Shown one piece after another: positions 8,901 through 18,005 of a stretch of 64,000 nt of DNA. The notes below the pieces were generated by a model. The model worked only from the letters and a program-made list of their open reading frames with translations. It made no database searches and was not told the origin of the DNA. Positions within the stretch are counted from its first letter, which is position 1, and each line of letters opens with the position of its first letter. Source of the stretch: Methylotenera sp. (GTDB lineage Bacteria > Pseudomonadota > Gammaproteobacteria > Burkholderiales > Methylophilaceae); the NCBI GenBank assembly GCA_030693535.1, contig JAUYAL010000078.1, positions 1 to 64,000 of the forward strand. Direction: 5' to 3'. The position numbers and the translations under genes were made by a program.

Positions 8901-9610
8901 TGCGTCAAATATTTCTAGATACTGAAACCACTGGGTTATATCATGCCCAAGGTCATCGTGTGATTGAAATTGCGGCAGTGGAAGTGGTGAATCGTCGGTT
9001 AACTAAACATCATTTTCACTATTACTTGAATCCTGATCGTGAAATTGATCAAGGTGCGCAAGAAATACATGGTATTTCTTTAGAGTTTTTGCAAGACAAA
9101 CCACGCTTTCCTGAAATTGCGAAAGAGTTGATTGACTTTATCGCTGATGCAGAGTTGATTATGCATAATGCGCCATTTGATGTAGGTTTTTTGAATTGTG
9201 AGTTTGGCTTAATAGAACACAAACCAGTAGAAAAAATTGCTGCGAAAATTACTGATACCCTTAAAATGGCTAAAGAAATGCGGCCTGGACAACGTAATAA
9301 CTTGGACGCGCTTTGCAAGCACTTTGGCATTGATAACTCTAGACGCACTTTGCATGGAGCTTTGCTGGATGCGGAATTGCTAGCTGATGTTTATATGGCG
9401 ATGACACGTGGCCAAGAAAGTTTGATGATGGAGTTGAATCAGCCTTATAAAAAATATAGTGACGCTACACAGCAGAACATTGAACCATTACTAATTAAAC
9501 TTGCTAGTAAATCAGAGTCGAACGCTCATGATGATTATTTAGCTTCGCTTGCTAAGTCTGGTAATTGTTTATGGAACGCGCTCGAACTTCAATCAACCAA
9601 AGAAAATTAG
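8900..9610 (+). CDS. dnaQ: DNA polymerase III epsilon subunit, 3'-5' proofreading exonuclease
   Basis: The proofreading subunit of the replicative polymerase. The 236 residues contain the DEDDh exonuclease motifs in order: FLDTETTGL (Asp7, Glu9), IHGIS, MHNAPFDVGFL with the second Asp, and the HGALLDAELLADVY segment with the final His and Asp. The C-terminal 60 residues are the weakly conserved alpha-binding tail. A good Shine-Dalgarno, AAGGAG at 8883-8888, precedes the ATG at 8900 inside the end of rnhA. The length is normal. Confidence 0.97.
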   Translation: MRQIFLDTETTGLYHAQGHRVIEIAAVEVVNRRLTKHHFHYYLNPDREIDQGAQEIHGISLEFLQDKPRFPEIAKELIDFIADAELIMHNAPFDVGFLNCEFGLIEHKPVEKIAAKITDTLKMAKEMRPGQRNNLDALCKHFGIDNSRRTLHGALLDAELLADVYMAMTRGQESLMMELNQPYKKYSDATQQNIEPLLIKLASKSESNAHDDYLASLAKSGNCLWNALELQSTKEN

Positions 9611-9622
9611 AAAGTTAATAGT

Positions 9623-10708
9623 ATGAATAAAACAATTATAGTAACTGGTGGCGCAGGTTTTATCGGTGCAAATTTTGTACTCGAATGGCTTAAGCTTAGT
9701 CTAGGGACGGTTGTAAATTTAGATAAATTGACCTATGCGGGTAATTTAGAAAACTTAGTGTCTGTTCAACACAACCCACATCATATTTTTGTCCATGGTG
9801 ACATTGGAGATCAGGCGCTTTTAGCCAATCTTTTAAATCAGTTTCAGCCTTGTGCTGTCGTAAATTTTGCCGCAGAAAGTCATGTTGATCGCTCTATTCA
9901 TGGGCCAGAAGATTTCATTCAAACCAATGTAGTAGGGACTTTTCATTTATTGGAAGCAGTACGTGCTTATTGGGGTAAATTGAACGAAGAGAACCGTCAT
10001 AACTTTCGTTTTTTACATGTTTCTACCGATGAAGTCTATGGCTCGCTAGGCAAGGAAGATGCTGCATTTACTGAAACGCACACTTATGCACCAAATAGCC
10101 CATATTCTGCTTCTAAGGCTGCTTCAGATCATTTAGTGCGAGCCTATCATCATACTTATGGTCTGCCTACGCTTACAACCAATTGCTCTAATAATTACGG
10201 TCCACATCATTTTCCAGAAAAATTAATACCTTTGGTTATTCATAATGCACTTACAGGTAAGGCTTTGCCGATTTATGGAACTGGACAGCAGATTCGCGAT
10301 TGGTTGTACGTAGAGGATCATTGTGCTGCGATTAGAAGGGTGTTAGAGGCTGGGACGGTTGGTGAGGTTTACAACGTTGGCGGCTGGAGTGAAAAGCCAA
10401 ATATTGAAGTAGTGAAAACACTATGCCGAATGTTAGATGCAAAAAAACCGCGAGTAGATGGAAAGTCATACGTAGACCAAATTACATTCGTTGAAGACAG
10501 GCTAGGTCACGATCAGCGCTATGCGATTGATGCGACTAAAATAGCCAATCAATTAGGCTGGAAACCAAAAGAGACTTTTGAGTCGGGTATTGAAAAAACC
10601 GTGAACTGGTATTTAGAGAATCAAGACTGGGTAAATAATGTGACTAGCGGTGAGTATCGGCGCTGGGTAGAAAAACACTATGCAGAACGTGGTGAGGAAC
10701 TAGCCTGA
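9623..10708 (+). CDS. rfbB: dTDP-glucose 4,6-dehydratase
   Basis: Converts dTDP-glucose to dTDP-4-keto-6-deoxyglucose, the second step of dTDP-rhamnose synthesis; cytoplasmic extended short-chain dehydrogenase. Seen in the 361-residue protein: the NAD-binding GGAGFIG at 9-15, the dehydratase signature STDEVYG at 134-140 with Thr135, Asp136 and Glu137, and the Tyr161-x3-Lys165 pair (YSASK). The C-terminal sugar-nucleotide region with QIRDWLYVEDHC is intact. It starts 12 bases after dnaQ and is likely co-transcribed. The usual partners rfbA, rfbC and rfbD are not in the window, so this copy is isolated. Confidence 0.95.
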   Translation: MNKTIIVTGGAGFIGANFVLEWLKLSLGTVVNLDKLTYAGNLENLVSVQHNPHHIFVHGDIGDQALLANLLNQFQPCAVVNFAAESHVDRSIHGPEDFIQTNVVGTFHLLEAVRAYWGKLNEENRHNFRFLHVSTDEVYGSLGKEDAAFTETHTYAPNSPYSASKAASDHLVRAYHHTYGLPTLTTNCSNNYGPHHFPEKLIPLVIHNALTGKALPIYGTGQQIRDWLYVEDHCAAIRRVLEAGTVGEVYNVGGWSEKPNIEVVKTLCRMLDAKKPRVDGKSYVDQITFVEDRLGHDQRYAIDATKIANQLGWKPKETFESGIEKTVNWYLENQDWVNNVTSGEYRRWVEKHYAERGEELA

Positions 10709-10746
10709 CGACTAATTTTTACTGAATTGTTGGCTAAATCAATCAT

Positions 10747-11187
10747 TTATCCTAGCGCATCTGCCCAGTTATTTGGCGTTTCATACAGCCGAACTTTTAC
10801 CAGTTTAAGGTGATTCCCATAAGTATCTTGGTAATTGCTTTTAAGTATTTTAAAGGCTTCGCTAGCCATATTCTCGGCTGTAGGTACAGTTGGAAATACT
10901 ACAGTTTTGTGATTTGGTAGTGTATTTAAAAAATTTAGCACTTCAGTATCATGATGATATACCAAAAATGCATGATCCCATTTATCCACCACTGAGTTTT
11001 TTGCGATTGCCTTTACTTCTGAGAAATCCATTACCATGCCATTATCTGATGCATCGGCTTGTGTAATAATGTCGCCAGAAAGCGTGATTTCTATAGCATA
11101 GCGATGCCCATGTAAGTTTTTACATTGACTTTTATGACTTGGGATGCGATGTCCAGCATCAAATTCTAGGCGGGTGGTAATTTGCAT
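10747..11187 (-). CDS. queD: 6-carboxytetrahydropterin synthase (QueD/PTPS family)
   Basis: Converts dihydroneopterin triphosphate to 6-carboxy-tetrahydropterin for queuosine synthesis, or acts as a related pyruvoyl-tetrahydropterin synthase. The 146-residue protein shows the zinc ligands in FDAGHRIP and the pair in NLHGHRY, with the catalytic Cys just before it in SQCKNLHGH. The region VMDFSEVK and the late Glu in RLYETPNNWA are also family-typical. It is convergent with rfbB, with 38 bases between the stops, and transcribed alone. The exact choice between QueD and a longer paralogue is inferred from context. Confidence 0.9.
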   Translation of the reverse strand: MQITTRLEFDAGHRIPSHKSQCKNLHGHRYAIEITLSGDIITQADASDNGMVMDFSEVKAIAKNSVVDKWDHAFLVYHHDTEVLNFLNTLPNHKTVVFPTVPTAENMASEAFKILKSNYQDTYGNHLKLVKVRLYETPNNWADALG

Positions 11188-11250
11188 AAAAGTTACTTAT
11201 AGTGAAAATGTTCGCTAATTATACGCTTACTAAAGATGCTTTTTTATTGC

Positions 11251-13020
11251 TTACACTTGTCTATTATTATCAAATAAAGTGAGCCATGAGACGAACTCAT
11301 CGAATGACATTGGTTTTGCGTAGTAGTAACCCTGTATTTTTTCACATTTCATTTCTTTAAGAATGTTAACGCAAGCCAAATCTTCAGCACCTTCTGCTAC
11401 GACTTCTTTGCCAAGGCTATGAGCCAGTTCCACTATTGATAGCACAATTGCCTTATCTTGATGTGAAGTGGCGATATGTTTGACAAAGGATTGATCAATT
11501 TTAACTAAATTAATTGGCATGCTGCGCAGACGCGCCATTGATGAATAGCCTGTTCCAAAGTCATCTAAGGCTAATTTACATCCTAATGAAACTATTTTAT
11601 TAATGACTTGAGCTACTTTTACTTCATCAACGAGGATGTCATTCTCGGTAATTTCAATCACTAAATTTCCTGCAGATATTCCCCATAATGTGATTGATTG
11701 GGCAAGCAATTCAGCTAAGTCTTCATCTAATAAATCAGTGCCACTTAAATTAAGCGTTAGAGAAATATTGCGTTGGTAAACATTCATTAGTTCTGCACAT
11801 CGTTGACAAACATTATTAATGAGCCAGCGAATAAATACCTTACCAAAGCCTTTTTTGTAGATAGTTTCTACAAGTCTAATTGGAGAAATAAATTTCCATT
11901 CTTGACTCGGCCAACGTAACAATATTTCTGCGTTATTACATATTTCATCTGCAATGCTTACTATCGGTTGCAAATAGACAGCTAACTCATTTTGTTGAAA
12001 TGCTTCAATAATGGCTTCGTCAAGTAAATGACTGTTCATGGATGATGATGAAATATATTTGTCGTAAATCTTAATTCGTTCATTTTTAATAATGGCATGA
12101 TGCAACGCTAATTTAGCATGCTCGAATATTGATATGGCATTTGTTTGGACGTTGAACGTGCTAATGCCACTAAAGTAGGGCTTTAATATTAATGTGATAT
12201 TTTCTACAGGTAATTTGGATTCAAATGCATGCATGAGCATTGACACAATAAGGCTGAGCTGAGTTGGAGAGCTTAAAGGATCAATCATGATGGCAAGTTC
12301 AGTGGCGCTAATATTGAATAGTGTGGCATCATCACTAAGATGTTGTTGAATTATTTGAGCTGCAGCCAACATTAAATGAGAAGAGGCGGAGATGAGCTTT
12401 GATTTTTCATCAAAGTTAATATTTAGATTAATAAGTATTAGGCCTAAATTCACTTGATTCGCAGATGGCATATCATCAATAGCATTCAAGCGCTGTCTTA
12501 GTAATTGCATTAATAACTCTTGATTCGGTAGGCCAGATTCTAAATTAAAATTTTGTAGGTAACTTGCCTTGTATAGGTCAAACTGGTTTGTGACGCGAGC
12601 TAATAGATGTATTAGCAAGTAGTGGAAATATGGTTTTTTTGTGGATTTTAGGTCTAAACTACGAACTAATAAAAAAGCGGCATCTAATTTGGCGCCTAAT
12701 TTATAATCACTAAGCCATGCCAATAGAAAACTATTAATTTGATGATTGAGTTGCAACCAACTAAGATTTTGCGGCCAATGACTAATAATTTGAGATGCAT
12801 TGTCTAAAGAAATACCTCCTTGGGTAAATAGAGGTGTTTTAATGAGTTGGTCGTATAGCTGATGATTAAATGAATAGTATCCTCTGACATCAGAGGCCTT
12901 TAATTCGTAACTGCTCATGATTTGCAGTAATAAATTTGAATCTAGTTCTATTGCAAAGCCTTGATTTAACTTCGAAATGTTAGCCGACTGTTCTAATGTA
13001 TGCTGATAAGTACTAGCCAT
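11251..13020 (-). CDS. EAL-domain protein, probable c-di-GMP phosphodiesterase with a degenerate GGDEF-like region
   Basis: A 589-residue soluble protein with no membrane segment. Residues 335-575 form an EAL domain. The signature is EIL (365-367, Ala replaced by Ile), and the remaining catalytic residues look intact: Asn424, Glu456, the pair Asp486-Asp487 in DDFGTGYSS, Lys507, Glu543 and Gln563. Activity is therefore plausible. Residues 160-320 resemble a degenerate GGDEF domain (NQELLMQLLRQRLNAI near 166) but no GGDEF motif is left. The N-terminal 150 residues are unrecognised. Its start codon overlaps the stop of the HD-GYP gene by 8 bases, so the two are co-expressed. Confidence 0.85.
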   Translation of the reverse strand: MASTYQHTLEQSANISKLNQGFAIELDSNLLLQIMSSYELKASDVRGYYSFNHQLYDQLIKTPLFTQGGISLDNASQIISHWPQNLSWLQLNHQINSFLLAWLSDYKLGAKLDAAFLLVRSLDLKSTKKPYFHYLLIHLLARVTNQFDLYKASYLQNFNLESGLPNQELLMQLLRQRLNAIDDMPSANQVNLGLILINLNINFDEKSKLISASSHLMLAAAQIIQQHLSDDATLFNISATELAIMIDPLSSPTQLSLIVSMLMHAFESKLPVENITLILKPYFSGISTFNVQTNAISIFEHAKLALHHAIIKNERIKIYDKYISSSSMNSHLLDEAIIEAFQQNELAVYLQPIVSIADEICNNAEILLRWPSQEWKFISPIRLVETIYKKGFGKVFIRWLINNVCQRCAELMNVYQRNISLTLNLSGTDLLDEDLAELLAQSITLWGISAGNLVIEITENDILVDEVKVAQVINKIVSLGCKLALDDFGTGYSSMARLRSMPINLVKIDQSFVKHIATSHQDKAIVLSIVELAHSLGKEVVAEGAEDLACVNILKEMKCEKIQGYYYAKPMSFDEFVSWLTLFDNNRQV

Positions 13021-14632
13021 AATAATTACTTGAGTTTAACCCATAACTGTCAGGCGGCAATCCTCTTACTATTGTGTAAGGCTCACCAGAAGGTGTAGGT
13101 GGAGCGTTGATTAAGTTGATAACAGCAGGATATTCGTTTTTTGTTTTGTCTGGATTAAGTAATATCATGACCCTTGGAAGTAGTCGGCGTACGGTGTTTT
13201 GCTGAATCACGATACCAATCTCTCCAGAATTAAGTTCAACAAGCGAACTGACAGGATACATTCCTAAAAACTGCACGAGTTGATCAATTAAAATGCTATT
13301 AAATTTAACATCACGAAGCGTGTAGATTTCTTCTAATGCAATTTGATTGTATACAGCTTTCGCATAAACTTTACTGGTAGTCAGTGCGCAGTAACTGTCA
13401 ACCAAGCCAGCCATCTGGCCTGTTAAGCTAATTTGTTTGCCAGTAAGGTGATAGGGGTAGCCACTACCATCAATGCGCTCGTGATGCTGCGATACTGTTA
13501 AAATGACTGTGCTGGAAATGTCATCAGTAACTTCTAGTAACTCGAGCGCGAAGTCCACATGCTTTTTAAGAATTTCAAATTCTTCGGCGGTTATTTCTTC
13601 TTGCTTATGTAATAGTTCAGTTGGTATTTTTCCTTTGCCTATATCTTGTAATAAACCAGCTAGACCTAAATCTTTCACTTGTTTTTTTGACATAGATAAA
13701 AAACTTGCAAGTGCCATGAGTGTAATGGATACATTTAAAGCATGATTGTAAGTGTAGTCATCCGTCTGTTTTAGTTTGGCTAGCCATATTAGTGCATCAG
13801 GATTACGCTCAATGCTTTCGACCATGCCATCTAATGCCGCATGGATATTAGTTAAATCAATTTTTTGGTCCAGTGCAAGCGCTTCAAATATTTCACGTGT
13901 GGCAATTTGTGACTTTTCATAAATTGGATAAATCTTCGCTATTTCGTCTTCTACTGGTGGTGATTCATCAAAAATGGTGATTTTATAGCCATTTTTCTCG
14001 CTGACATTCTTGGCCGAATCTTCCTTTACAGCTGTTTTATCAGTTGTTGATTTAAGCTTCTTATGCTTGCTGGTAAATCTTGTTAATCCAGAGAGTAAAT
14101 TTGAAAAATCAGTTTTAATTTGTGAAGCCAATGATGGGTTGTCATGAGCTTTAATTGATGGAAAGCTAGCGGAATTAATATTATTGCTTTTGTGCTGCAC
14201 ATTAAATATGATGTTGTCACCAGTTTTATTTGAGCTTGTAGAGGGTGAATTTTGATTGCTAGCTTTAATTTCTTTTAGTATGTCAAAAAATGAAAATTTA
14301 GGATTTGAAGCATTGATTTGATTTTTTTTAGTAACATCATCTCTAGATTTTTGATTAAAAGTGTTACTGACATTAGTATGTTTAATCACATCATCACGCT
14401 TTATCGCGACTGACTCTTTAGGAGCTGATTTATAGTGAATACCTACAGACACCGTAGAATCGACGTAGACGAATTCACATAATTTTTTAATGGTTTTAAT
14501 TTGCTCATTGTCTTCAATAAGTAGGCCTTCAAGCATAAAAGGAGTTTCTAGCCATGGCCTGTCAAGCTCGCTTACATACATGCCAATATCTAATTCTGAT
14601 ACATGCATTTTTTCACGACGAATATCACTCAC
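13013..14632 (-). CDS. HD-GYP domain protein with N-terminal DUF3391-like domain
   Basis: A 539-residue cytoplasmic protein. Residues 1-70 (MHVSELDIGMYVSELDRPW) match the DUF3391 region that precedes many HD-GYP domains; residues 80-220 are Ser/Asn/Lys-rich linker. The HD-GYP domain spans about 240-430: His297, Lys333, His358, His383-His384 and the GYP motif (DGSGYP, 388-393) are present. However, the HD pair itself is Gln329-Asp330 (LLQDIGK), and the usual FDALT is YCALT (Cys415). Metal binding and c-di-GMP hydrolysis may be lost or altered. Translation begins at GTG 14632; an alternative ATG is at 14608. First gene of the pair with the EAL protein. Confidence 0.88.
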   Translation of the reverse strand: MSDIRREKMHVSELDIGMYVSELDRPWLETPFMLEGLLIEDNEQIKTIKKLCEFVYVDSTVSVGIHYKSAPKESVAIKRDDVIKHTNVSNTFNQKSRDDVTKKNQINASNPKFSFFDILKEIKASNQNSPSTSSNKTGDNIIFNVQHKSNNINSASFPSIKAHDNPSLASQIKTDFSNLLSGLTRFTSKHKKLKSTTDKTAVKEDSAKNVSEKNGYKITIFDESPPVEDEIAKIYPIYEKSQIATREIFEALALDQKIDLTNIHAALDGMVESIERNPDALIWLAKLKQTDDYTYNHALNVSITLMALASFLSMSKKQVKDLGLAGLLQDIGKGKIPTELLHKQEEITAEEFEILKKHVDFALELLEVTDDISSTVILTVSQHHERIDGSGYPYHLTGKQISLTGQMAGLVDSYCALTTSKVYAKAVYNQIALEEIYTLRDVKFNSILIDQLVQFLGMYPVSSLVELNSGEIGIVIQQNTVRRLLPRVMILLNPDKTKNEYPAVINLINAPPTPSGEPYTIVRGLPPDSYGLNSSNYYG

Positions 14633-14717
14633 ACAATAAAGCCTTTTAGTAATTTAGGAAATTTATTATCAGTAAGTCATTATATTACAGCGGGAGCGCC
14701 TATATGCGTTCTTTACA

Positions 14718-14765
14718 CTTTTTTAAAATTGACCTGCAAAGTTAGTGAGAATATTTTTAAAAAAG
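14718..14765. repeat. AT-only inverted repeat in the rsgA / HD-GYP spacer
   Basis: cttttttaaaa at 14718-14728 is repeated in inverse at 14755-14765 with a 26-base loop. It lies in the 192-base gap between the rsgA stop and the HD-GYP start. It might be a weak rsgA terminator. A TATAAT-like hexamer for the HD-GYP gene is visible on the minus strand at 14684-14679, without a convincing -35 box. Confidence 0.3.
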
Positions 14766-14824
14766 AAGCACATTAACTAAGTTTGGCTGAGTTTAATAAT
14801 GGTAAATGATGCAGTTATAAGCAG

Positions 14825-15730
14825 TTAACGTGCTATTTCAGTTCGTAATATTTTATAAATGGTTAATCTTTCAGGCGTTATTTGAGCGTTTGTAACAGCT
14901 TCTTTAATAGCACAGTCTGGTTCTTGTAGGTGCTTGCAATTGTTAAATCTACATTTTCCTAGAAAAGGTCTGAATTCGATAAATGCATGTTCAAGCTCAC
15001 TTGTGCTGAGGTGGTGTAAACCAAATTCTTGTAGGCCTGGTGAATCTATCAGATGGCTGTGTTCATCAAGGTGGTATAAATGTGCTGCAGTGGTAGTGTG
15101 TTTGCCACTATCTAATACTTGACTGACTTCTCGCGTGCGAACATCTTCATTGGGTAGTAATGAATTAATGATGGTTGATTTACCCATGCCGGATTGACCC
15201 ACTAAGATACTAGCTTCATTTTGCAGATATGGCCTGAGTGAGGAAATGTCTTCTTTCGCTGATAGTGATAGCACTTGATAGCCTAGAGAAGTGTATAGCG
15301 ATAGTTTTTGTTTGGCATTATCGTTATCTGCTAAATCACATTTGTTTAGGACAATAAGTGCTTTAATGTTGGCTGCTTCGGCTGCAATTAAGCAGCGGTT
15401 TAGCAAAGCCTCATAAAAGCTAGGTTGTGTAGCTAGTACAATGATAATTTGAGAGACATTCGCTGCTAACAATTTGCTTTTAATGGCATTGCTACGATAT
15501 AGAAGAGTTTTACGTGGTAGAGTGGACTCCACAACACCTTCATGTTTGTCCGTTAGTTTTATGGTGACAATATCGCCACATGCTAAATCAGTTTTCTTAC
15601 CACGAGTAACGCAACTAATGCGACTTTTCCCATGGGTTAATTCAACTTGAAAACGTTTGCCATAAGCTGCAACGATGGTGCCTTGCAACGGAGCTATATA
15701 CTTTGATGATTCGGTGGGGATATTAGTCAA
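14825..15730 (-). CDS. rsgA: small ribosomal subunit biogenesis GTPase
   Basis: Circularly permuted GTPase that checks late 30S maturation. The 301-residue protein has an N-terminal OB fold (to about 85), then the G domain in permuted order: NKCD (G4, in VLNKCDLADND), SAKE (G5), the P-loop VGQSGMGKST and the DSPG motif (G3, LIDSPGLQEFG). The C-terminal zinc knuckle is CRFNNCKHLQEPDC. Translation must start at TTG 15730, because the frame has a stop ten codons upstream and no ATG or GTG in between. It lies directly behind the cytochrome c remnant. Confidence 0.96.
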   Translation of the reverse strand: MTNIPTESSKYIAPLQGTIVAAYGKRFQVELTHGKSRISCVTRGKKTDLACGDIVTIKLTDKHEGVVESTLPRKTLLYRSNAIKSKLLAANVSQIIIVLATQPSFYEALLNRCLIAAEAANIKALIVLNKCDLADNDNAKQKLSLYTSLGYQVLSLSAKEDISSLRPYLQNEASILVGQSGMGKSTIINSLLPNEDVRTREVSQVLDSGKHTTTAAHLYHLDEHSHLIDSPGLQEFGLHHLSTSELEHAFIEFRPFLGKCRFNNCKHLQEPDCAIKEAVTNAQITPERLTIYKILRTEIAR

Positions 15731-15734
15731 ATTA

Positions 15735-16040
15735 TTAAGTAAATTTATAGTAAGTTTAATTTAGATATATGGAGACGTTTTGTTCTTCATCTTCAAACCA
15801 TTTTAGGCCTAGCATAGTATTGCAATTTCGTATTTTCGTAACTAAGTCTTTAGATGAGTTGACTTCTCTGGATTCTCGAGTGTAAATTTCAGAGCCGTTA
15901 TCACTAAAACTTTCAGCATGACAACTCACACAATATTTTTCAATGAGTACTTGACCTGCCCTAGCATCTGCAGATTGATATGACTCAGCATAGGCAAAGT
16001 TACCTAGCAAAATTAAACTGCATAAAATTAGTAGTTTTAT
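15735..16040 (-). pseudogene. decaying small c-type cytochrome (lost start codon, premature stop)
   Basis: The reading frame encodes a signal-peptide-like stretch (IKLLILCSLILLGNFAYA) followed by one haem motif YCVSCH and a C-terminal CNTMLGLKWF segment typical of small periplasmic monohaem cytochromes. Two lesions are visible. The codon at 16040-16038, placed 6 bases after GGGAA, is ATA where ATG is expected, and no ATG or GTG exists in frame up to the preceding stop. A TAA at 15758-15756 interrupts YLN-TYYKF, and YLNxxYYKF is the usual family ending; the frame continues six codons to a second stop at 15737-15735. A TTG at 16010 could start translation but would cut off the signal peptide. 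It might still work if ATA is used and the last residues are dispensable. Confidence 0.6.
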
Positions 16041-16074
16041 CGTAATTTCCCGTAGTGAAATTCGAGATGGATCC

Positions 16075-17337
16075 TCAGCTCGTATATGCAGCTAATTTAG
16101 AAATCCTAATACTTGCAGGTGGGTGCGAATCATAAAAGGCCGAATGTAATGGATCTGGCGTAAGCGTAGACGCATTATCTCTATAGAGCTTGACTAGCGC
16201 ATCAACCAAACTTCTCGCACTTGCATGATTGGCTGCGTAATCATCGGCTTCAAATTCATTTTTACGAGAGTAACTCGCCATAATGGGGCGTAGTAAAAAT
16301 AGAAATACAGGAGAGGCTAATAAGAATAGCATTAATGCCATATAGTTACTTGCTTGAGTAACACCAAGACCACTATAGAACCATGGTTGGTTCATAAGCC
16401 AGCCAAGTAAAGCTAAGCCTAAGAAACTCACAAAAAACATCAGAGCGATACGTTTAATGACATGATGATGCTTAAAGTGACCAAGTTCGTGCGCCAGCAC
16501 AGATTCAATTTCATCAGCGTTTAATCGTTCAAGTAAAGTATCAAAAAAAACTACACGTTTTGATGCACCAAAACCTGTAAAGTAAGCGTTACCATGACTA
16601 CTACGTGAAGAACCATCCATTACAAAAAGACCTTGAGATTTAAAGCCACATTTTTTGAGTAATGTTTCAATCCGTTGTTTTAGATTTTCATCTTTTAATG
16701 GAGAGAATTTGTTAAATAACGGCGCAATAAATGTCGGATAAACCGCTAACATAACTAGATTAAACGCACTCCATATCATCCATAAATATAGCCACCAATA
16801 CTGGCCTGCGCTTTGCATTAGCCATAATGCCGCAAACAAGATTGGTATGCCTAAGGCAAGGGCTAGGAGGCTGTGTTTAATAAGATCACTCACAAACATC
16901 GAATGTGTCATCTTGTTGAAACCAAATTTTTCATCGACTACAAAGGTTTTATAGTATTCAAATGGTAAATCAATAAAACTACTAATCAACATAACGCTAC
17001 AGATAACGAGTGCGCCTCGAAAAATCTCTTGATTTGAGAATATATTGCGCCAAATGTCATCAATCAACGCCAGTCCGCCGCCTAGCGTTAGTGATGCTAG
17101 AAGTATTGCTTGTGTTATTGCTTCAATTATTACTAATTTAGTTTTTGCTGAAGTGTAGTCAGCTGCCTTTTGGTGCGCATCTAGAGTAATGCTATCGCTA
17201 AAAGCACTAGGTACTTGATCGCGATACGTATTTACGTACGAAATGTGTCTACTTCCAAGCCAAATGCGAATAATCGTAGTAACAATAAGTAAGCTAGCGA
17301 AAGTAAAAGACAGTATATAAGTTGTTGTCAAAGACAT
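16075..17337 (-). CDS. M48-family metalloprotease (CAAX prenyl protease 1 / Ste24-like)
   Basis: A 420-residue integral membrane zinc protease. The motif HELGH is at 283-287 and the third ligand is the Glu in KNEFEADDYA near 340. About six to seven hydrophobic helices surround the catalytic region (about 5-25, 70-92, 105-122, 158-176, 180-205, 295-315). The N-terminal Peptidase_M48_N part (EYYKTFVVDEKFGFN) is present, which separates it from HtpX. In bacteria these enzymes are thought to act in envelope protein quality control; the substrate is unknown. It is upstream of the cytochrome remnant and rsgA, and diverges from orn. Confidence 0.92.
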   Translation of the reverse strand: MSLTTTYILSFTFASLLIVTTIIRIWLGSRHISYVNTYRDQVPSAFSDSITLDAHQKAADYTSAKTKLVIIEAITQAILLASLTLGGGLALIDDIWRNIFSNQEIFRGALVICSVMLISSFIDLPFEYYKTFVVDEKFGFNKMTHSMFVSDLIKHSLLALALGIPILFAALWLMQSAGQYWWLYLWMIWSAFNLVMLAVYPTFIAPLFNKFSPLKDENLKQRIETLLKKCGFKSQGLFVMDGSSRSSHGNAYFTGFGASKRVVFFDTLLERLNADEIESVLAHELGHFKHHHVIKRIALMFFVSFLGLALLGWLMNQPWFYSGLGVTQASNYMALMLFLLASPVFLFLLRPIMASYSRKNEFEADDYAANHASARSLVDALVKLYRDNASTLTPDPLHSAFYDSHPPASIRISKLAAYTS

Positions 17338-17424
17338 AGATTATCAAGTTCGGTTAATATAACTATATTGTGAAGCATTTCTTTGGTGTTGGTTCACTAA
17401 AGATGCTTATATATTTAAATTTTA

Positions 17425-17994
17425 ATGGAAATCATGATGGCAGAATCTACTAGTACTAATCAAAATAATTTAATTTGGCTCGATATGGAAATGAGTGGCT
17501 TATTACCAGAGTCGGATAGAATTTTAGAACTTGCAGTTGTTGTTACAGATGCAGAGTTAAATGTATTGGGCGAATCTCCCGTTTTTGTGGTACACCAAAG
17601 TAATGCTGTATTAGATGGCATGGATGCTTGGAACAAAGGTGTACATGGTCGCTCTGGCTTAATTGAGAAGGTTAAAACTTCAACATTAGATGAAGCAGAA
17701 GTAACTTTGCAAATGATCGAGTTTCTTAAACAATTTGTGCCAGCAAATAAATCTCCAATGTGCGGCAATTCAATATGCCAAGACCGCAGATTTATGGCGC
17801 GATATATGCCGGATTTGGAAAGTTATTTTCACTATCGAAATTTAGATGTGAGTGTATTTAAAGAGCTAGCACGCCGTTGGAAACCAGAAATTTACTCTGG
17901 ATTTAAAAAAGCTAGCAAACACGAAGCTTTGGCTGATATTTATGAGTCTATTGATGAATTGAAATACTATCGTGAACATTTTATTGTTAAGTAA
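17425..17994 (+). CDS. orn: oligoribonuclease
   Basis: 3'-5' exonuclease that finishes RNA decay by degrading 2-5 nt RNAs and pGpG, the product of c-di-GMP breakdown. DEDDh motifs: WLDMEMSGL near the N-terminus, then [15 protein letters not shown] and [14 protein letters not shown] with the final His and Asp. The frame opens at ATG 17425, but the likely start is ATG 17437 (MAESTSTN), because the GGAA at 17427-17430 is spaced correctly as ribosome binding site for it. Full length for the family. Its presence fits the two c-di-GMP domain proteins 3 kb away, but no operon link is seen. Confidence 0.96.
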   Translation: MEIMMAESTSTNQNNLIWLDMEMSGLLPESDRILELAVVVTDAELNVLGESPVFVVHQSNAVLDGMDAWNKGVHGRSGLIEKVKTSTLDEAEVTLQMIEFLKQFVPANKSPMCGNSICQDRRFMARYMPDLESYFHYRNLDVSVFKELARRWKPEIYSGFKKASKHEALADIYESIDELKYYREHFIVK

Positions 17995-18005
17995 TTAAGC
18001 TTTAA

